In this document: piece by piece, positions 1-10,221 of the stretch
Layout of the letters: the number at the start of each line of letters is the position of its first letter
How positions within the stretch are numbered: position 1 is the stretch's first letter
Source: Dactylonectria macrodidyma
Taxonomy: Eukaryota; Ascomycota; Sordariomycetes; Hypocreales; Nectriaceae
Direction: 5' to 3'
Length of the DNA stretch: 64,000 bases
Assembly (NCBI GenBank): GCA_020744425.1
Contig: JAGMUV010000012.1
Coordinates: 1,612,001 to 1,676,000 of the forward strand
Position numbers and translations under genes: made by a program
The notes under the pieces: generated by a model
What the model was told of the DNA's origin: nothing
The model's database searches: none
The model's input: only the letters and a program-made list of their open reading frames with translations

Positions 1-320
1 AAGCCACCATACAGCTGAGTATCCTCCTAATCATGATTCCCAATATAACTCGAGGTCTAATCGCCTCCTTCCACTGCGACAAAGATACTCATCATACCTT
101 ACCCGAATTTTAGCTGAATACTGCTAGCCGCCCTATTTAGGACTCAACCGGTTGTTTTTGCACGCTTCTCGACCTCACGATGGCCTCACGCGACTATAAT
201 CTGAGAGCTCGACCCCTCTAGAAGCCGACCTTCCTTTGTTTCCTCCACAAGCAACTTTTACTTATCGTGTCGCTGACCTTGACGGATGTTCTGTCGCTGA
301 ATTCTGCTACTGAATTCTCG
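1..320. other. No gene recognised
   Basis: No supported coding region, RNA gene or clear repeat is seen here. The stretch precedes the LTR-like sequence of the Copia element and may be part of its flank or of a longer LTR. Confidence 0.3.
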
Positions 321-520
321 TTGAATATGTGGCAAAAAGGAAGCTATTGGAAGCTGCTGGAAAGGAAGGAATTTGCCACAGGAATATCGCCACCTATCGC
401 CACAGGCTGATAAAGCAGCTATTCCAGCTGATTCCACAGGACCACATTGCATAGAAAAGGACCTCGGAGGCCTTGTACCTTCGGGTAGTTCCTTCTAGGT
501 TTTGAGTCCTGGGCAACCCA
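321..520 (+). repeat. Copia 5' LTR-like sequence
   Basis: The segment starts TTGAATATGTGGCAAAAAGG and shares an ordered set of blocks (GTGGCAAAA, GCCACCTAT, GCCACAGGCT, TTGATTCCACAG-like, AGAAAAGG) with 12788-12955. That second copy begins TGTTGAATAGTGGC, a typical Copia LTR start. Its place about 220-420 bp upstream of gag fits a 5' LTR. Neither border is certain and no matching 3' LTR was found after pol, so the element is either 3'-truncated or these are diverged solo LTRs. Confidence 0.45.
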
Positions 521-743
521 CTTTGACACCGACGACTCGTTTTCAGATAACCAGGAGAAACCCACGTTACGTCCAGTGGGAGCTCCGACTCATCCGTTAC
601 CGATACCATCGACAACAATGAGGATTCCAGCCTCGCGCTCGCAAGAGACATCGCTAGGCTGAAGAGGGAAGATTCACCTGAACCTGCCCTACACTCGTCT
701 CACGCATTCTCTCGTCCAGCCATCAAGGAATCCATCCTCAAGC

Positions 744-3700
744 ATGTCGACCTCGAAGGAATCGACAGGAACACTTGGCAACCTAGCCAACATCCCGAAG
801 CTAGAATCAACAGCGGGATGGATCAACTGGAGCCGAGAAATGAAGGACCATCTCACGATGTCGGGATATGGAGACTTGTTCAAACGAAACAAGGACAAAC
901 CCACCAGCACCAGCGCCGCGACCATCGAAAAGATCGACAACTGGCTCTCCAAACAGGAACGCGCGTGCGGAGCAGTCCTCAATCGACTTGGATACAACGC
1001 CAGGGAGCAGGTAAAGGGCAAGGAGACCGTCACGGAGATGTTCGGGGAACTTCAAACCAAAGGGGAGTGCGGTTTTCCAAGATCTCGACCGACGATACAA
1101 CAGCCTTGCCTTAGACCAATGCTCGGGAGTCATGAACTTTGCGGAAAGACTGCGAGAAGCCCAATCTGAACTCTTGCAACTAGACGAGACATGCGAAATC
1201 GGCACTCCTCAATTCATCAATAAGTTCCTAACCGGACTTGGCCCCGAATACGAAGTGTTCCTCACTGCTTTCTACCAAAACCACAACTTGCTACCCGAAC
1301 GAGGCTCCAACGGAGAAGTAACCAAACCTGCCGTCACATTCGAAATCGCCCTTGCCGCCGCAGAGCAAGAGGAGATGAACATTCAACAACGAGAAAAGGC
1401 CAAGACACAAACAGCTCTGCTGGCTGGAATGCGTGGTCCTGGCAAAGACCGAGTGGCTCAGACGTGCGGCCACTGCAATAGACCAGGTCATACCAAGGCC
1501 GGATGTTTCGGCCTACACCCCGACCTTCTTGAGGAGTTCAGAAGAAAACGAGCACTTCGGAGTGGACGACAAGAATCTAAGCTTGAGAAGAGAAAGAAGA
1601 ACACCTCGCCACTGCAACTGGACGAGGATCACACCGCCGCCGTCGCCTTCTTAAACACGGCCCTTCTATCCTTTCAACCCCAGTTTGGCCTGGCTGCATC
1701 AGAGCCGTCCGGGCTGCTCGAGCGAATTCACGTATTGGACAGCGGCGCCTCTTCCCACACGTTCTGCCGTCGACAGAACTTTACGTCACTCGAGAACTTT
1801 ACCGGCTCTGCCATCAACGGCATAGCTGGCTCGGCCATTATGCCCGAGGGGCAAGGCACATACACCCTCAGAACCATACGGAACAATGCCAAAGGAACGA
1901 CGATCCTTCATAAGGCACTTTACGTCCCAGACGCTCACTGCAACCTTGTCTCGGTCTCGGCCCTCGAGGAAGATGGAGCAACTATTTTATTTCGAAAAGG
2001 ACGAGCTGTCATTACAAGCCACGGTAAAGTCATCCTCAGCGCCACTAGGAAATTTGGTCTGTACGTGATCGACGAGGACGACGAACAACTGCACACTGCC
2101 ATGGCCGCATACTCTGTCAGCGACCCTAAACTGCAGATCTGGCATGACCGACTCGGCCATTTGGGAGAACAGAACTTGCATTTACTCATGAAGATGTCCA
2201 CGGGCATCACTCCTCTATCTGACTCCAACGTCTGTGAAGCGTGCGTAAAAGGGCGCATGAAGGAAAGGCCTCACCGCGGATGCATTCGAAAAGGAACAAG
2301 ACCACTGGAGAGCCTGCATGGCGATATCGCTGGCCCCTTCCCAGACGAAGGCATCGACGGCCATAGATACTGGGCCTGCTTCATAGACGATTTCACCAAA
2401 ATGACCTGGGTCTTCCCAATCAGGCAAAAGTCCGAATTTGGCAACTGCCTTCAGCAACTTCTGGAACAAGCCGAGACACCAACCCGTCGCTGCCGTTACC
2501 TTCGCCTCGATCGAGGGGGAGAAAACCAAGCTGATACACTCACTCTCTACTGCGAAAACAAGATGATTGAGATGATCTTCTCTGCTACCGAGCAGCACGA
2601 ACAAAACGGGGTGGCCGAAGTAGCAAACCGTGTCCTACTCGAGAAGCTCACAACGACTCTCATCCATTCAGGACTGGAAAAGAAATTCTGGCCATACGTC
2701 CTCAAAGCCATGGCATACGTACGAAACCTCTCACCAGCCTCGGGTCGTCAAATCACACCTTATGAAGCATGGCACAAGGAAGTGCCGAATCTCTCCCATC
2801 TCCGAGTTATCGGCAGCCGAGGCTTTGCAAAGATGCCTTCAGCCAAACGGAAGAAGATGGACGACAAGACAATCCCCTGCCGGCTCCTCGGCTATCAAGG
2901 GAGCACAAACTACGCCTTAGTCGACGATGATGGAAGAATATTCTTTGCGAACAACGTCGTGTTCGATGAGAAATCCCTGCTGAGAAAACGAATTGCATCG
3001 GAGCAACCAACTGATGAACCCAACGCAAAACGGATGGATCTCACATCATCTCTCCCAACTATACCCCTAACCGAAAACATCAGAACAGACGGAGAGATAC
3101 AGTCAGCCCCCAACCAATCCTATCAACCGAATCAAGACGAGCCAAGCCTCCATGTGGAACTGGGGACTCCAGAAAGAACACAAAGCCCCGACAGTGCGGT
3201 CGACGAACACCAAGTCGTCGCGGAAGCAGCCGACGGTCATCCCCAACAACGTTTTCCTGTACGGGAAACCAGAGGACAAATTCCATCAAAATACACAGTC
3301 CTAGCTCAACAAGACCCATCAGCTCAACAAAACCAATGGCGCTTCAACATGATTGCCATTCATCTAGCTATGATCGCCAACAACCTTGAACCGACCGAAC
3401 CCAAAACCTTTGACGAAGCAATGAACTCGCCTCATAGCGAACAATGGATGCAAGCCATGATTGACGAAATCGACTCCTTGAGGAGAAATGGCACCTTCAT
3501 ACCAGTCAGCCTGCCTCCAGGAAAACATACGCTCCAAGGCAAATGGGTGTATAAGCTCAAACGGGGAAAGGATGGCGAGATTACCAGATTCAAAGCTCGC
3601 TTCGTCGTCAGAGGCTTCGAACAAAAAGATGGAATCGACTACCACGAGACGTTTGCCTCCGTGGTCAAGCCGATGAGCTATTAAATGATCTTCGCTATCG

Positions 3701-4938
3701 CTGCGGCCTTGGACCTTGAACTGGAACAAATGGATGTCAAAACTGCCTTCCTTTACGGTGATGTCAAAGAAGAAATTTACATCACTCAGCCACAGGGCTT
3801 CGGCGACAAATCAGGCAAAGTCTTCCGACTGCGGAAGGCTCTCTACGGTCTTAAACAATCTCCCCGAATCTGGTACCAGACATTATCTGATTTTCTGGAA
3901 ACCCTCGACTTTAAACCACTCAACGCCGATGTTGGCGTCTTCATCCGTGGCACAACCTACTTCGCTGTCTACGTGGATGATCTCCTAATCGCTGGTCCCG
4001 ATAAGGAAGAAATCCGCCAAATCAAAGCCGACTTGAGCAAGAAATTCGAAATGACTGACCTTGGTCCGTGTCAGTACTATCTGGGAATGTCCGTCCGGAG
4101 TGACAGACGCAACAAGGCCATCTTCCTCTCCCAACGAGCATATGTCGAGAAGGTCCTACGGGAATTTGACATGTGGGAGAGCAAGCCAGTCACAACTCCC
4201 CTGAGCACGTCAAAATTCCAACCTGTCCCAGACGAATACAAAGCGTCTGGAACGACGAAACTATGGTACGCAAAAGCAATTGGTTCACTTATGTACGCCA
4301 TGCTTGGCACTCGCCCAGACATCGCATTTGCCGTCTCTCTCTGCAGCCGATATCTGGGAAACCCAACCAACGAACACGTCCAAGCCGTCAAGCGCATCAT
4401 GAGGTACTTGCGAGGAACGATCGACTTGGAACTCGTTTTCAGCGGACCACTCAGACCGTTAGTTGGGTACACCGACTCAGACTGGGCTGGCGACCACGAC
4501 ACCAGACGATCAACGGCTGGTTATGTCTTCAACGTCGGCACAGGCGCCATCAGTTGGAGCTCCAAACGACAACCAACGGTCGCACTATCATCCTGCGAAG
4601 CGGAGTACATGGGGCAAACACAATGCACCAAAGAAGCGATCTGGCTACGAGGGTTGCTGCGCGAACTTCTGGCCCAATACAAACATGGAGACCTTCAAAC
4701 AACTATCCTCTACGGGGACAATCAAGGGGCAATTGCAATGGCCAAAAATCCACAGTTCCACGCCAGGACTAAGCACATTGATCTTCAATGGCATTACGTT
4801 CGAGAACGAGTCTCGGATGGAGACGTTGAGCTCCAATATGTCCCAACCGAGCAACAAATCGCAGACGGACTTACGAAAGCTCTCCCAAAAGACCGGTTTA
4901 TCGTGTTCCGTAATGCGCTGGGCCTCTCCAATCCGTGA
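744..4938 (+). pseudogene. Ty1/Copia gag-pol, frameshifted and with an in-frame stop
   Basis: This is a Copia-type polyprotein in the Copia order. It has a gag region, then a zinc knuckle CGHCNRPGHTKAGC (CX2CX4HX4C), then a protease with VLDSGASSH. Next come an integrase HHCC region (HDRLGHLG...CEACVKGR), an integrase core ending in EQNGVAEVANR, a reverse transcriptase (KWVYKLKRGKDG, MDVKTAFLYG, YVDDLLIAG) and an RNase H (GYTDSDWAGD) that ends ...FRNALGLSNP. Two lesions are visible. A one-base shift in the G-run near 1062-1066 separates residues 1-108 of gag from the rest. A TAA at 3682-3684 interrupts the reverse transcriptase in frame, right after VVKPMSY, with homologous coding resuming at the next codon. 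The remainder is open, so inactivation looks recent. Autonomous function is unlikely unless the stop is read through. Confidence 0.93.
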
Positions 4939-4987
4939 TCTACTGTTGGTCGCGTAAGTATGGATTATGAGAAAAGGAGGTGATTCA

Positions 4988-5037
<50 letters not shown>
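4988..5037 (+). repeat. T11-A39 homopolymer tract
   Basis: Eleven T are followed by about 39 A directly after GAGAAAAGGAGGTGATTCA, a purine-rich stretch 40-50 bp past the Copia stop codon that could be a polypurine tract. The A-run could be a reverse-transcription scar or an expanded microsatellite. Exact length is unreliable in such tracts. Confidence 0.8.
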
Positions 5038-5039
<2 letters not shown>

Positions 5040-5560
5040 CTAGCTAACTGACACTCCGCGCTGTCTCAACAACCAACCTAGCTACCAGCCAACCAAGTTA
5101 GGAGCTAGAGGCAGTAGCGTCGAAAGGCTACTACATTAAGTTCACAAATCCTTCTTGTCCTTTTCATCATACTCCAAGTGGGAGAGAATGGGAGCCCAAC
5201 AGTCTATTCAAATCATCGAATCCCCAAAAATGACCCGCGGGCCCTCGGCTCGGAACACTTCAGCTTCCTACAACAATTCTACAACAGCTTCAGCTGTATC
5301 TGGGCGCCCATTACGCGCAAATCAGATCCACCTATTCAGAAACATTCACGCAAGAGCCAATCGGAAAGAATCATGCGGCAAATGAACATGATTGAGCTAC
5401 AAATCTACAAACCTACAAAATACAGCAAACGCTGCTGAATTGGCTTCTTCAGCCTTAACAGTCACTGTCCTACAAGACATGCAACGGAACCTGGTCAATC
5501 GGATCCGTCAAAGAAAACAAAATACTTCGACTATCATAGTCGACAATACATATAAAAGAC
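5038..5560. other. Retroelement-like non-coding stretch
   Basis: No supported gene. A TCTCAACA motif near 5066-5073, typical of a Copia LTR 3' end, lies about 130 bp after a TGTTGG at 4944. The two could border a short LTR containing the T/A tract, but no second copy is present to prove it. Confidence 0.25.
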
Positions 5561-5587
5561 AATGCTAATGTCTTCCACATTTCAAAA

Positions 5588-6116
5588 CCACCTGTACGTG
5601 ATGAAGTGGGAGATCTGGGGTGCTAAGGCCCTAGTGATCGAAGATTCCAAGACTTCATCTAAACATCAATACCACCTGTCCGTGATGAAGTGGGAGATCT
5701 GGGGTGCTAAGGCCCTAGTGATCGAAGATTCCAAGACTTCATCCAAACATCAATACCACCTGTCCGTGATGAAGTGGGAGATCTGGGGTGCTAAGGCCCT
5801 AGTGATCGAAGATTCCAAGGCTTCATCCAAACATCAAAACCATCTGTCCGCGATGAAGTGGGAGATCTGGGGCATTAAGGCCCCAGTGATCGAAGATTCC
5901 AAGACTTCATCCAAATATCAAACTACCTGGGAGATCTGGGGTGCTAAGGCTCCAGTGACCAAAGAATTCAAGGCTGTCCGCCTCGCAAACATCAAACATC
6001 AAACAATCTGGAGGATCTGGGGTGCTAAGGCCCCAGTGACCAGAGAATTCAAGGCTGTTCGCCTCACAAATTTATCTATCAAACAATTCGGGAGACCCGG
6101 GGTGCTAAGGCCCTAG
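5588..6116 (+). repeat. 84-bp tandem repeat, in frame (28 codons)
   Basis: Successive units start at 5588, 5672, 5756 and 5840, giving an exact 84-bp period. Two more diverged units follow from about 5924. Because 84 is a multiple of three, the array stays open over 5562-6116 and would encode a repeated motif around KWEIWGAKALVIEDSK. The first three units are nearly identical while the last two change to APVTKEFKAVRL, so the array expanded from the left. No known domain is recognised. The array lies between the Copia pol gene and a downstream LTR, so it may be retroelement 3' leader DNA rather than a gene. Confidence 0.8.
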
Positions 6117-6250
6117 TGACCGAACAATCTAACACAGGTGTGGTAATAAAAGCTCTTTCCTGTTTTTCACCCACGAAGGTGTTTTTGAGGTTTTAACGAG
6201 GCCACACTCTGTTACGCAGAAACATCTCGCACCAATGGTTCGAGTGGGAG

Positions 6251-6392
6251 TGTTGAGATCCATTGTTTAACGGATCAATGGCTATTCCGATCCATTGGTG
6301 GCGAGGATGTGGATGTCTTCTTGTCAATAGTTTCCGGTGGTTAACACCAGTCTTTCTTCTTCTTCAATCAACACAATATGCTCATTTCAACA
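6251..6392 (+). mobile_element. 142-bp Copia-type LTR
   Basis: The sequence starts TGTTGAGATCC, ends CATTTCAACA and is preceded by the purine-rich GTTCGAGTGGGAG, which resembles a polypurine tract. This fits the 3' LTR of a plus-oriented Copia element. The five bases on each side (GGGAG, CCCTC) do not match, so it is not a solo LTR with an intact target duplication. It borders the truncated 3' end of the receptor-like gene at 6631-7819 and may be linked to the loss of that gene's end. Confidence 0.65.
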
Positions 6393-6409
6393 CCCTCGCC
6401 CTAGCCTGA

Positions 6410-6630
6410 GGTCTCTGAGACCTCTGAGCTAAGGAGGATCCGGCTGATCAAATGGTCTCTAACTCTCTGACCTTCGCCGACCATTCGTTAAATCCTCGGC
6501 GAGGTCCCTACCCAGTCTCTCCTAGCTCTAGGTCTTCAAGACCTTCGAGCTGGGGAGGAACCCATTCTCTCTGCCCGGACTTCCTAGCCCTAGGTCCCTG
6601 AGACCTAGCAGCTAGGAAGGATCCAGTTGA
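6410..6630. repeat. Duplicated palindromic block beyond the truncated gene
   Basis: Three copies of a CCTAGC..AGGTCnnnnGACCT unit occur (GAGGTCTCTGAGACCTC, AGGTCTTCAAGACCT, AGGTCCCTGAGACCT). A block of roughly 45-50 bp containing CTCTCTGACCTTCGC is duplicated about 180 bp apart, at about 6437-6485 and 6617-6665. The right copy overlaps the last exon of the neighbouring minus-strand gene, so exon sequence appears to have been duplicated during its disruption. Confidence 0.6.
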
Positions 6631-7819
6631 TCAACTGGTTTCTGACTCTCTGACCTTCGCTGACTGCCATTGAGCGATTGACTCGAGGGCCTCCTGGCGC
6701 AGAGTGTTGTATCTAACGACTTCCCAGCAGGGAAGGAAGATGGTGAAGCTCTCAAGCAACATGATGGAGAGGGCAATCCTTGAATAGAGTGAGCTCGGCA
6801 TACTCTCTACTAACCATATGGATATTAAGATAGCTTACCATTGAGGAGGAACCCAGAAGTTATTAACCGCGGACATGGCAGGAACATATAAAGCAATAAG
6901 CCACAGAGGGGTAGCATGAAGACTGCTTAGGCGGTTAGTATAGAGTCGGCCATTTTATATCAAGGGACGCTGACCTCGAAAGGCAGCAGGCAATAGTTTG
7001 GGTCCTCCATCCTTGTGTATCATTGATTCCACGAGCCTGCCATAGGATGTAGGGAGCGACTATCCATGCCCAGAAGAACTGCCAAAAGACGGATGGCCGC
7101 CTAGAAAAAAATATTAGTACTAGATTGTTCTAGAGAAATAGTTAGTACTACCATTCCCAGCCTCTGCGCATTTGGGATTTCTGAAAGTCTTCCGTTCCTG
7201 TAACCTCGGTGCCTGGGATGCCGAAGGAGGAATGGAACTTTCGCGAAATGAGGAACATGAAGATTGTAAGCAAGAGCTGGTTGTTAGGTCAGCAATTGTA
7301 ATGGGAATACCACCTTATAAGCTGCATTACCTGAAAAGCCATACCTGCGCCCACAAAGATTAGAATCTTTCGCGTGTAGTTGAGAGATTGAAAGCAGCAG
7401 AAGAAGGTCTTGGTCTTGGCACGCTTGCTTATAATTGAGGCAGAGTCTGAAGCGAAGAGTTCCTTCTGGGCCTTGGCGACATGGAGAAATCGGCTGTTGG
7501 AGGCGTGGAATAGAGCTATACCACATGGAAGGTAGATACTCATGATCCAGTACTCGACCTCGGGTGCAGCGAGAGGGAACCAGACATAGCCGGTCTGGAC
7601 TGCGCCCCAGTAAAGATGGAGCAATGTAATAGCCAGGAATGATAGGGGTAGAACTCGAATCCTCAATATGGGCATGTCGCGACGACGCCATAGGAAGATC
7701 ATGCCGCCTGTGATAATAAAGGTCCAGGAGAGGGCAAACGTGATCCAAAAGATGCCGAGGCCATCGAGATTGGCATGGGGTTGTTGAGCCTCGGCCTCCA
7801 TCGAGCCCGACTCGGTCAT
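6631..7819 (-). pseudogene. 7TM/RGS-type signalling protein, RGS part missing
   Basis: The reading frame is continuous through five exons: 7819-7331, 7276-7152, 7100-6975, 6922-6839 and 6778-6631. The introns are 51-60 bp with GT...AG ends and internal ACTAAC or similar branch sites. The predicted product is about 323 residues. It starts MTESGSM and contains several hydrophobic segments (for example FWITFALSWTFIITGGMIFLW and LPLSFLAITLLHLYW). The lines LDGLGIFWI, RDMPILRIR, ALFHASNSRFLHVAKAQK and ISRKFHSSFGIPGTE are typical of the membrane half of fungal RGS-domain receptors, which sense signals and act as GTPase activators for G-alpha subunits. The family normally has a C-terminal RGS domain. 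Here a TGA at 6631 ends the frame soon after ESIAQWQSAKVRESE, and only duplicated palindromic DNA and an LTR follow. The gene is probably broken, though a truncated membrane protein could still be made. Confidence 0.75.
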
Positions 7820-8529
7820 ATTTGCGAGTGAAGAAATGTGCGAAGCGGGAATCAAAAAGATGGCGAGGCTTCTCTGAAAGGGAAGAGGTACGTAATGCAC
7901 TTGGTTAAATCATCTGGCCTGGAAGCGGAAATGGAGATGAGGGCATACATATATGTTGTTGGCCATGGGATCCGACAGGTCTGAGAAACTTGAACACCAC
8001 CAACTCCATGCGAGGAACAAGGACTTGTTCTGGCACTTGGCAAATCTACTAACCTAGTCGGGATCCTGATCACCAGGGGCCTCGCCACTCAGTCTCTCCC
8101 AATCCGAATGATGCTGCCCCTTTTCGAAGTAGGGCTCCCCCGGCTTGTCAACCCACTAGCCCCGGGAGTTGCCACGTTATCACGTTTGTCGGAGGCAGCC
8201 CCAGCTCCCCTCGACGCACGGGCCTAGTTATGGCTCGAGGCTTTGCGCAAAAGGCGAGTAAAAGCCCCCACCGTCATGATGACAACGTTGGTTCCGGCAT
8301 CTTCCGGGCGGAAAAGGAGACCTTTTCCACATGCTACCTGGGAATGGTCTCCATTGCGGAGAGAATCTCTTCTCATTGCTCCAATCGCGAGCCATTCGAC
8401 CCCGGGTTATCGGTGGGCTTGTCAAGGCTGTGAAGAAACCTCTGTACTCTCTTTGAGTCGGCATGGTATTCACGCAGCTAGTTATCCGAGATGTTACCTT
8501 TGTAGGTTAGACTGAGAACATGATGGGAG
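7820..8529. other. Upstream region of the receptor-like gene
   Basis: No supported gene. This should hold the promoter of the minus-strand gene starting at 7819. Small ORFs here have no recognisable features. It is bounded on the right by the target duplication of the transposon at 8536. Confidence 0.3.
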
Positions 8530-8535
8530 CACTAC

Positions 8536-8569
8536 TACGGTCGCACATTACCACATGGGTGACATAACC
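8536..8569 (+). repeat. Left terminal inverted repeat of the two-gene transposon
   Basis: It starts TACGGTCGCACATTACC and matches the reverse complement of 12082-12115 at 33 of 34 positions. It is preceded directly by CACTAC at 8530-8535. Confidence 0.92.
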
Positions 8570-8784
8570 CTTTTGGGAAGCCTCAACCATGTGGAAATAC
8601 TTAGTAATATTGTGGACCCTTGTAAGACTACAGTACCGCACACTATTCGGAAGGTATCTCTTCATTTAGATGGCATGTCCACCAGGGAATATGTCGTGAT
8701 AATTCCTGGTGACGCGTCACAATTCTTCTACTCGCACATCCACACCAGCTTCAATACCCAGCCCATCGCCAACCCGTAGCTGTT

Positions 8785-10118
8785 ATGGGCTATCCCATCC
8801 ATTCCCTAAGTAAGCTTGGGTCTATCTATCATGAGATTGTGCGACTGACCTTGTCTTATACGTAGATATGCCCGATCACGTCCTATCGCAGACATGTCCC
8901 GATGTTCCGAAGACCGTGGCCCCTAAATCGTACCAACGGAGCCACGATTTCATCCGCGATAGCTACCCAGGGTCGAATCTGTGTCCATATTGCGGGAGAC
9001 GTTGGCCCACGAGTATCCCCATCCTCGACAGTTCGCCAGTCCCGTTTCGAGACGTTGAGACAGCTTCCACCTCCTCCGCTATACAGTCTATCGACCTAAC
9101 AGCCTCTGATCGTTCCACGCCCTCACAGACAATCTTCACCGGCTCTGGAGACGGCCCTGGCCGTATCCTCGCAGCATCGCGGCCCTCCGCCGTGTATCGA
9201 GATGCCAAACTTACCCAGAGTCGGATCGCGAGGGGCATGAAGGCGAGCTCGTCGCAACTTAGTGAGGCTGTGGCTAAACAGAGCCAAAACAAGAGCAGAC
9301 GGAAGATCTCGATGCGCCTCACCGTCTTCCTTGCGAGGCCTGATCCATGGGAAATACTAGACGAAGACGAGGAGCCCCAGTGGTCTTTGGCTAGAGAGCT
9401 GCTGAAGGTCGCTTTGCGCCCCTTCGTCGACGAGGAACCATCTTTACCTGTCCACTTCTGGTTCGACAACATCTTCTTCCCTCAGTTCAAAGACAAGCCT
9501 GCCCTCTCTTCTGTTCTTCAATTCGACAAGAGACTCGTTCAGAACGCCCATATTAAAGAGGGTATCACGGAGCTGAGCGACCTCGATTGGGAGAGACAGA
9601 CAGTCGCAGAGCTTTTCGGCGAGGACTGCCCTTTTCGTTTCAGTAAAACAGAGGGCAGATATCTCCTTTTCCTTGTTTTCTATGAGCCATTGCCTCCTCG
9701 ACCACAAGTCCCGGTCCCTCGTCATATCAAGACACCGAGGTCAGCCGTAAAGCCATTCAAAAAGGAGAAGGGAATTAAGAAAGAGCTAGTCAAGACCGAG
9801 GTGAAGGTACAGCCAGCCTTGTTAATCGGGAGCGAGTTCAACTCGCCTTCCTTGAGCCCCTCTCTGAGCCCAGTTCTACCTCCTTCGAGAGCTAGCGCAG
9901 AAGACCAGATCGAGGTTATTACTAGCGATGTGGACGAGACCCGCGCGGGTCAGAAACGAGCTCGAGACTCTATAAGCTCAGCACTCTCAGTAGAGGTAGA
10001 GGATAAGGAGCTCTCGGCTGGCCCTGCCTTCACTGCCCATGGTCCCGCTGCTGGAACCCGAGGAGTTGATACGAGGAGGCCAAGTAGTCGGCATCCTCGT
10101 AAACAGGCGAGGAAATAA
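8785..10118 (+). CDS. Transposon-borne second protein, function unknown
   Basis: The product is not recognised. The long frame from ATG 8868 gives 416 residues. A likely 56-bp intron (8810-8865, GTAAGC...CTGACC...GTAG) joins an upstream ATG at 8785 in frame, adding nine residues. Visible features: a possible zinc-binding NLCPYCGRRW near residues 38-46; IDLTAS near 75-80 and QIEVITSDVDE near 347-357, both shaped like SUMO-interacting motifs; a basic patch NKSRRKISMR near 141-150; and a conserved-looking central block (about 150-275) rich in aromatic residues. The tail is basic and disordered, with KKEKGIKKE and QKRARDS as possible nuclear signals. It lies tail-to-tail with the transposase inside intact terminal repeats, so it is probably an accessory transposition or regulatory protein. 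This is inferred from context only. Confidence 0.7.
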
Positions 10119-10221
10119 TAGTTACTCTAGCTCAAGTTGACCCAGGTCCCCCATCAGCTCATCCACACTATTGATAATATCGCCAGGTAGCTCAGTTCCG
10201 GAGAGGCTATTGCTAATAGGC

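Noticed and set aside
5155..5438. Small ORFs upstream of the 84-bp array as a gene
   Set aside because: Two frames overlap with no known motif. The setting is a retroelement non-coding region.
8228..8515. Overlapping ORFs on both strands of 80-90 codons
   Set aside because: They overlap each other in several frames, have no recognisable motifs and lie in the promoter region of the receptor-like gene.
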